Origin: Bacillota bacterium | Lineage (GTDB): Bacteria > Bacillota > Clostridia > Lachnospirales > Lachnospiraceae | Direction of reading: 5' to 3' | DNA: 64,000 nucleotides | Assembly: GCA_023411215.1 (NCBI GenBank) | Contig: JAEYOY010000002.1 | Coordinates: 62,001 to 126,000 of the forward strand | Shown: positions 61,836-64,000 of the stretch, piece after piece | Layout of the letters: each line of letters starts with the position of its first letter | Position numbering within the stretch: position 1 is the first letter of the stretch | Notes under the pieces: model-generated | What the model saw: the letters and a program-made list of their open reading frames with translations, nothing else | Told to the model about the DNA's origin: nothing | Databases searched by the model: none | Program-made: the position numbers and the translations under genes

Positions 61836-62504
61836 CTACAACCCTTTTTCACTGATATTCTTTATCGTATTGATAATATGCTCATGGGCCAGAGCTTCTG
61901 CCAGCTGTCCGTCACGTTTACGGATTGCATCTAGAATAGCGGCATGCTCCTGGCTTGATTTTTTTGCTCTGTCCGGAGCTGCGAGGGTAATCTTGCGCAC
62001 TCTTTCGACATAATGATGAAAATCCGAGAGCACATGATTCAGTATCTTACTGCCACTGGCACGATATATTAATTCGTGGAATTTGTTATCCAGCTCGACT
62101 AATTGGTCATAATGACTTCTTCTCCCATGGAACTCCGATAAGTATAACACTTCATCTAAGGCCTCAATCTGAGCTTCTGTAATATGTTCACAGGCCCATC
62201 TGGCACAAAGTCCTTCGAGGTAGGAACGAATCACGTAGATATCATGAATATCCTTCTGAGTTATACCGGTAACATAAGCACCCTTATTCGGTATCATGGT
62301 AACGAGACCCTCCAGTTCAAGCTGCCGCAAGGCTTCTCTGACCGGTGTCCGGCTAACCCCAAGCTCGATACCGATGGTATTCTCCTTTAGCTCTTCGTTT
62401 TCTTCGTAAACTCCGGAGAGAATATCCTCTCTAAGCTTATTGAACACACGACCTCGCAAGGAATATTTATCCACCACTTCTTTGTGAAGATCATAATCTT
62501 CCAA
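61836..62504 (-). CDS. GntR family regulator, FCD/FadR type
   Basis: A 222-residue repressor or activator. The N-terminal winged helix reads LGVSRTPVREALRQLELEGLV (split DNA-recognition block), and the C-terminal all-helical FCD domain holds candidate metal ligands in LDNKFHELIYRASG and the His of SSQEHAAILDAI. Such proteins bind organic acids or sugar acids. The start is TTG 62504, preceded by AAGGGGGG. It lies downstream of the isocitrate-dehydrogenase-type gene on the same strand and might regulate it. Confidence 0.92.
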   Translation of the reverse strand: MEDYDLHKEVVDKYSLRGRVFNKLREDILSGVYEENEELKENTIGIELGVSRTPVREALRQLELEGLVTMIPNKGAYVTGITQKDIHDIYVIRSYLEGLCARWACEHITEAQIEALDEVLYLSEFHGRRSHYDQLVELDNKFHELIYRASGSKILNHVLSDFHHYVERVRKITLAAPDRAKKSSQEHAAILDAIRKRDGQLAEALAHEHIINTIKNISEKGL

Positions 62505-62605
62505 ATAATTCCCCCCTTAAATCAATGCTTTCAGTAATAATATCAGGCCACCCATAGCCCGCAGGTTTTGGGTAGCCATTATAATTCAACCTTTCATAAC
62601 TCCAA

Positions 62606-62793
62606 AACTATTCAGAACAGGATCGTAAATTCCACGGATTTCCTCGCTGTTTAGGATCATTCCAGTAATATATTGTAACAGTTCGGCCCTACAAATTTCA
62701 ACGACGTTTATGCGAAAGCAAGCTTCCTCCTATCCATCGTACTGGAAATTTGCATGACTGAACTGTTACAATATTCTGCTGTTCTGGATAGTT
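62606..62793 (-). repeat. 188-bp nested inverted repeat after the icd-type gene
   Basis: The outer arms AACTATTCAGAACAG (62606-62620) and CTGTTCTGGATAGTT (62779-62793) pair with one wobble; inner arms ATTGTAACAGTTC (62672-62684) and GAACTGTTACAAT (62760-62772) pair perfectly; AAATTTC (62693-62699) pairs with GAAATTT (62745-62751). The outer right arm overlaps the stop codon of the dehydrogenase gene. There is no T-run. Confidence 0.7.
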
Positions 62794-63958
62794 ACATATT
62801 CTCAATGGTTTCCATAATATAATCAGCCAACTGAGCTCCGGTTGCACCGGTCGATCTTCCGGTTGTAACCACCTTTTTCTCAACTACAGTACAGATATCT
62901 AATGCACGATACAACTTATCTGCTTCCGTGGTATAGCCGATATGAGCAAGGAGCATCGCACCGGCGCGGATCATGCTGCAAGGATCTGCGTAGATATCTC
63001 TTCCCTCGTCCACCATACGGGGAGCAGAACCGTGAATTGCCTCAAACATGGAATATCTCTTACCAATGTTAGCACTGCCGGCTGTTCCAACACCACCCTG
63101 AAATTCAGCTGCCTCATCCGTAATAATATCGCCGTACAGATTAGGAAGCACAACCACCTGGAAGTCTTTTCTTCTCTTTTCATCCACCAGCTTCGCGGTC
63201 ATAATATCAATATACCAGTCATCCGCTGTGATATCCGGATACTCCTTGGCGATTTCACGGAATAGATCAAGGAACTTGCCATCCGTAGTCTTTATAATAT
63301 TAGCCTTGGTAACAGCCGTTACTCTGGTCTTACCATTAGCTTTCGCAAATTCGAAGGCTGCACGGATAATTCTCTCCGTTCCCTGGGTTGTAGTAACAGT
63401 AAAATCAACTCCAAGATCCTCTGTCACATGAACTCCTTTGCTTCCGACTGCATAAGCACCTTCTGTATTCTCACGATAGAAGGTCCAATCAATCCCCTGT
63501 TCCGGAATTCGAACCGGTCTGACATTCGCAAACAGATCCAGCTCTTTTCTCATTGCCACATTGGCGCTCTCAACATTTGGCCATGGATCACCTTTTCTGG
63601 GAGTCGTTGTGGGTCCCTTCAGTATAACATGACAATTTTTTATTTCTTCCAGAACTGCCGGAGGAATTGCTGCGTTCTCAGCTGCTCTGCGCTCAATGGT
63701 AAGTCCTTCAATCGTACGAAATTCAATCTTCCCAGCCTGGATATCCTTCTGTAACAGAAATTCCAGTATTCTCTGAGCCTGACCAGTAATGGCAGGACCA
63801 ATGCCGTCTCCGCCGCATACACCGATAATAATCTTATCTAGGGCTTTATAATCAATAAAGTCTCCTTGTGCCTTCATTACCTCTACTCTTTTCAACTGCT
63901 CTTCAAGCAATTTACCAAATCGTTCTTTTGCTGCTTCAATTTTTTCTGTTGATATCAT
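62792..63958 (-). CDS. Isocitrate/isopropylmalate dehydrogenase family enzyme, probable ICDH
   Basis: A 388-residue decarboxylating dehydrogenase. Landmarks are GVCGGDGIGPAITGQA, the substrate Arg-rich block (NVAMRKELDLFANVRPVR), YRENTEGAYAVGS with catalytic Tyr, VTKANIIKTTDG with catalytic Lys, and LPNLYGDIITDEAAEFQGGVGTAGSANIG. The RKELDLFANVRP and NTEGAY pattern favours isocitrate dehydrogenase over isopropylmalate dehydrogenase, giving 2-oxoglutarate for glutamate synthesis. NAD versus NADP use is not determined. ATG 63958 is five bases after GGAGG. Its upstream neighbours are outside the window. Confidence 0.88.
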   Translation of the reverse strand: MISTEKIEAAKERFGKLLEEQLKRVEVMKAQGDFIDYKALDKIIIGVCGGDGIGPAITGQAQRILEFLLQKDIQAGKIEFRTIEGLTIERRAAENAAIPPAVLEEIKNCHVILKGPTTTPRKGDPWPNVESANVAMRKELDLFANVRPVRIPEQGIDWTFYRENTEGAYAVGSKGVHVTEDLGVDFTVTTTQGTERIIRAAFEFAKANGKTRVTAVTKANIIKTTDGKFLDLFREIAKEYPDITADDWYIDIMTAKLVDEKRRKDFQVVVLPNLYGDIITDEAAEFQGGVGTAGSANIGKRYSMFEAIHGSAPRMVDEGRDIYADPCSMIRAGAMLLAHIGYTTEADKLYRALDICTVVEKKVVTTGRSTGATGAQLADYIMETIENM

Positions 63959-64000
63959 TGCATCCTCCATATATAAGCTTTATTCGTTCTGCAAAGTCTT

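Noticed and set aside
1..64000. CRISPR arrays, tRNA or rRNA genes, prophage, complete insertion sequences
   Set aside because: Looked for on both strands by eye; no regularly spaced repeat-spacer array, cloverleaf with CCA end, rRNA segment, transposase or integrase was found.

Overview
The window looks like chromosomal DNA of a low-GC Gram-positive anaerobe, most likely a plant-polysaccharide-fermenting member of the Lachnospiraceae (Clostridium cluster XIVa). This is inferred from AT-rich intergenic DNA, strong GGAGG ribosome sites with several GTG/TTG starts, many sugar ABC importers paired with YesM/YesN-type two-component systems, a Rex repressor, an EndoA-type MazF downstream of alr, and a CD3324-type small protein. 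No rRNA, tRNA, CRISPR array, phage or complete insertion sequence was seen.

Layout. 0.35-12.3 kb holds housekeeping and accessory genes: argG, an alpha/beta hydrolase, a membrane GDPD, a TrmH methyltransferase with an MFS carrier, DegV, an AEC transporter, mntP behind a manganese riboswitch, a GNAT, an SDR and a Cof-type HAD. 12.4-23.5 kb is a locus for unsaturated uronic-acid oligosaccharides: a discoidin-like protein, a DUF2264 enzyme, a GH88 hydrolase and a CUT1 importer, divergent from a YesM/YesN pair. 23.5-29.9 kb contains small metabolic genes (HADs, aldo/keto reductase, GNAT, histidine phosphatase, asnA, a lipoprotein). 30.2-40.0 kb is a CUT2 sugar system: ChvE-like binding protein, ATPase and permease, plus a sensor operon (membrane-anchored sugar-binding protein, LytS/YesM kinase, YesN regulator, second binding lipoprotein) that resembles the XylFII-LytS-YesN xylose-sensing arrangement. 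40.2-44.7 kb carries an amidase, a cold-shock gene with a terminator in its leader, a CD3324-like gene, a stop-interrupted small frame, a DUF1062 gene, a ferritin-like protein, rlmH and a phosphatase. 45.1-53.3 kb is an LplB/LplC/LipO-type importer with its own YesM/YesN pair. 54.0-59.1 kb is a minus-strand cluster rex - coiled-coil protein - acpS - nnrED - alr - mazF. 59.5-64 kb has an ABC-F ATPase with leader uORFs, a GntR regulator and an isocitrate-dehydrogenase-type enzyme.

The three transporter loci follow one logic: extracellular sugar is sensed by a membrane kinase, sometimes through a binding protein, an AraC-type regulator responds, and an adjacent importer is the likely target. The two CUT1-type importers have no ATPase here and probably share one encoded elsewhere. 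Each binding-protein gene is followed by a strong intercistronic hairpin.

The most unusual signal is non-coding. Three intergenic hairpins of about 160-217 bp (25340-25556, 34343-34506, 61535-61693) share short conserved blocks and a central stem-loop. Their flanking stems differ in sequence but still pair, which is the signature of a conserved structured RNA or structured repeat that I cannot assign to a known class. A second dispersed repeat, built around a GC-TCCAATGG-GC type hairpin, lies next to all three two-component loci. One copy appears to have been inserted between a kinase gene and its regulator gene, between two 20-bp direct repeats.
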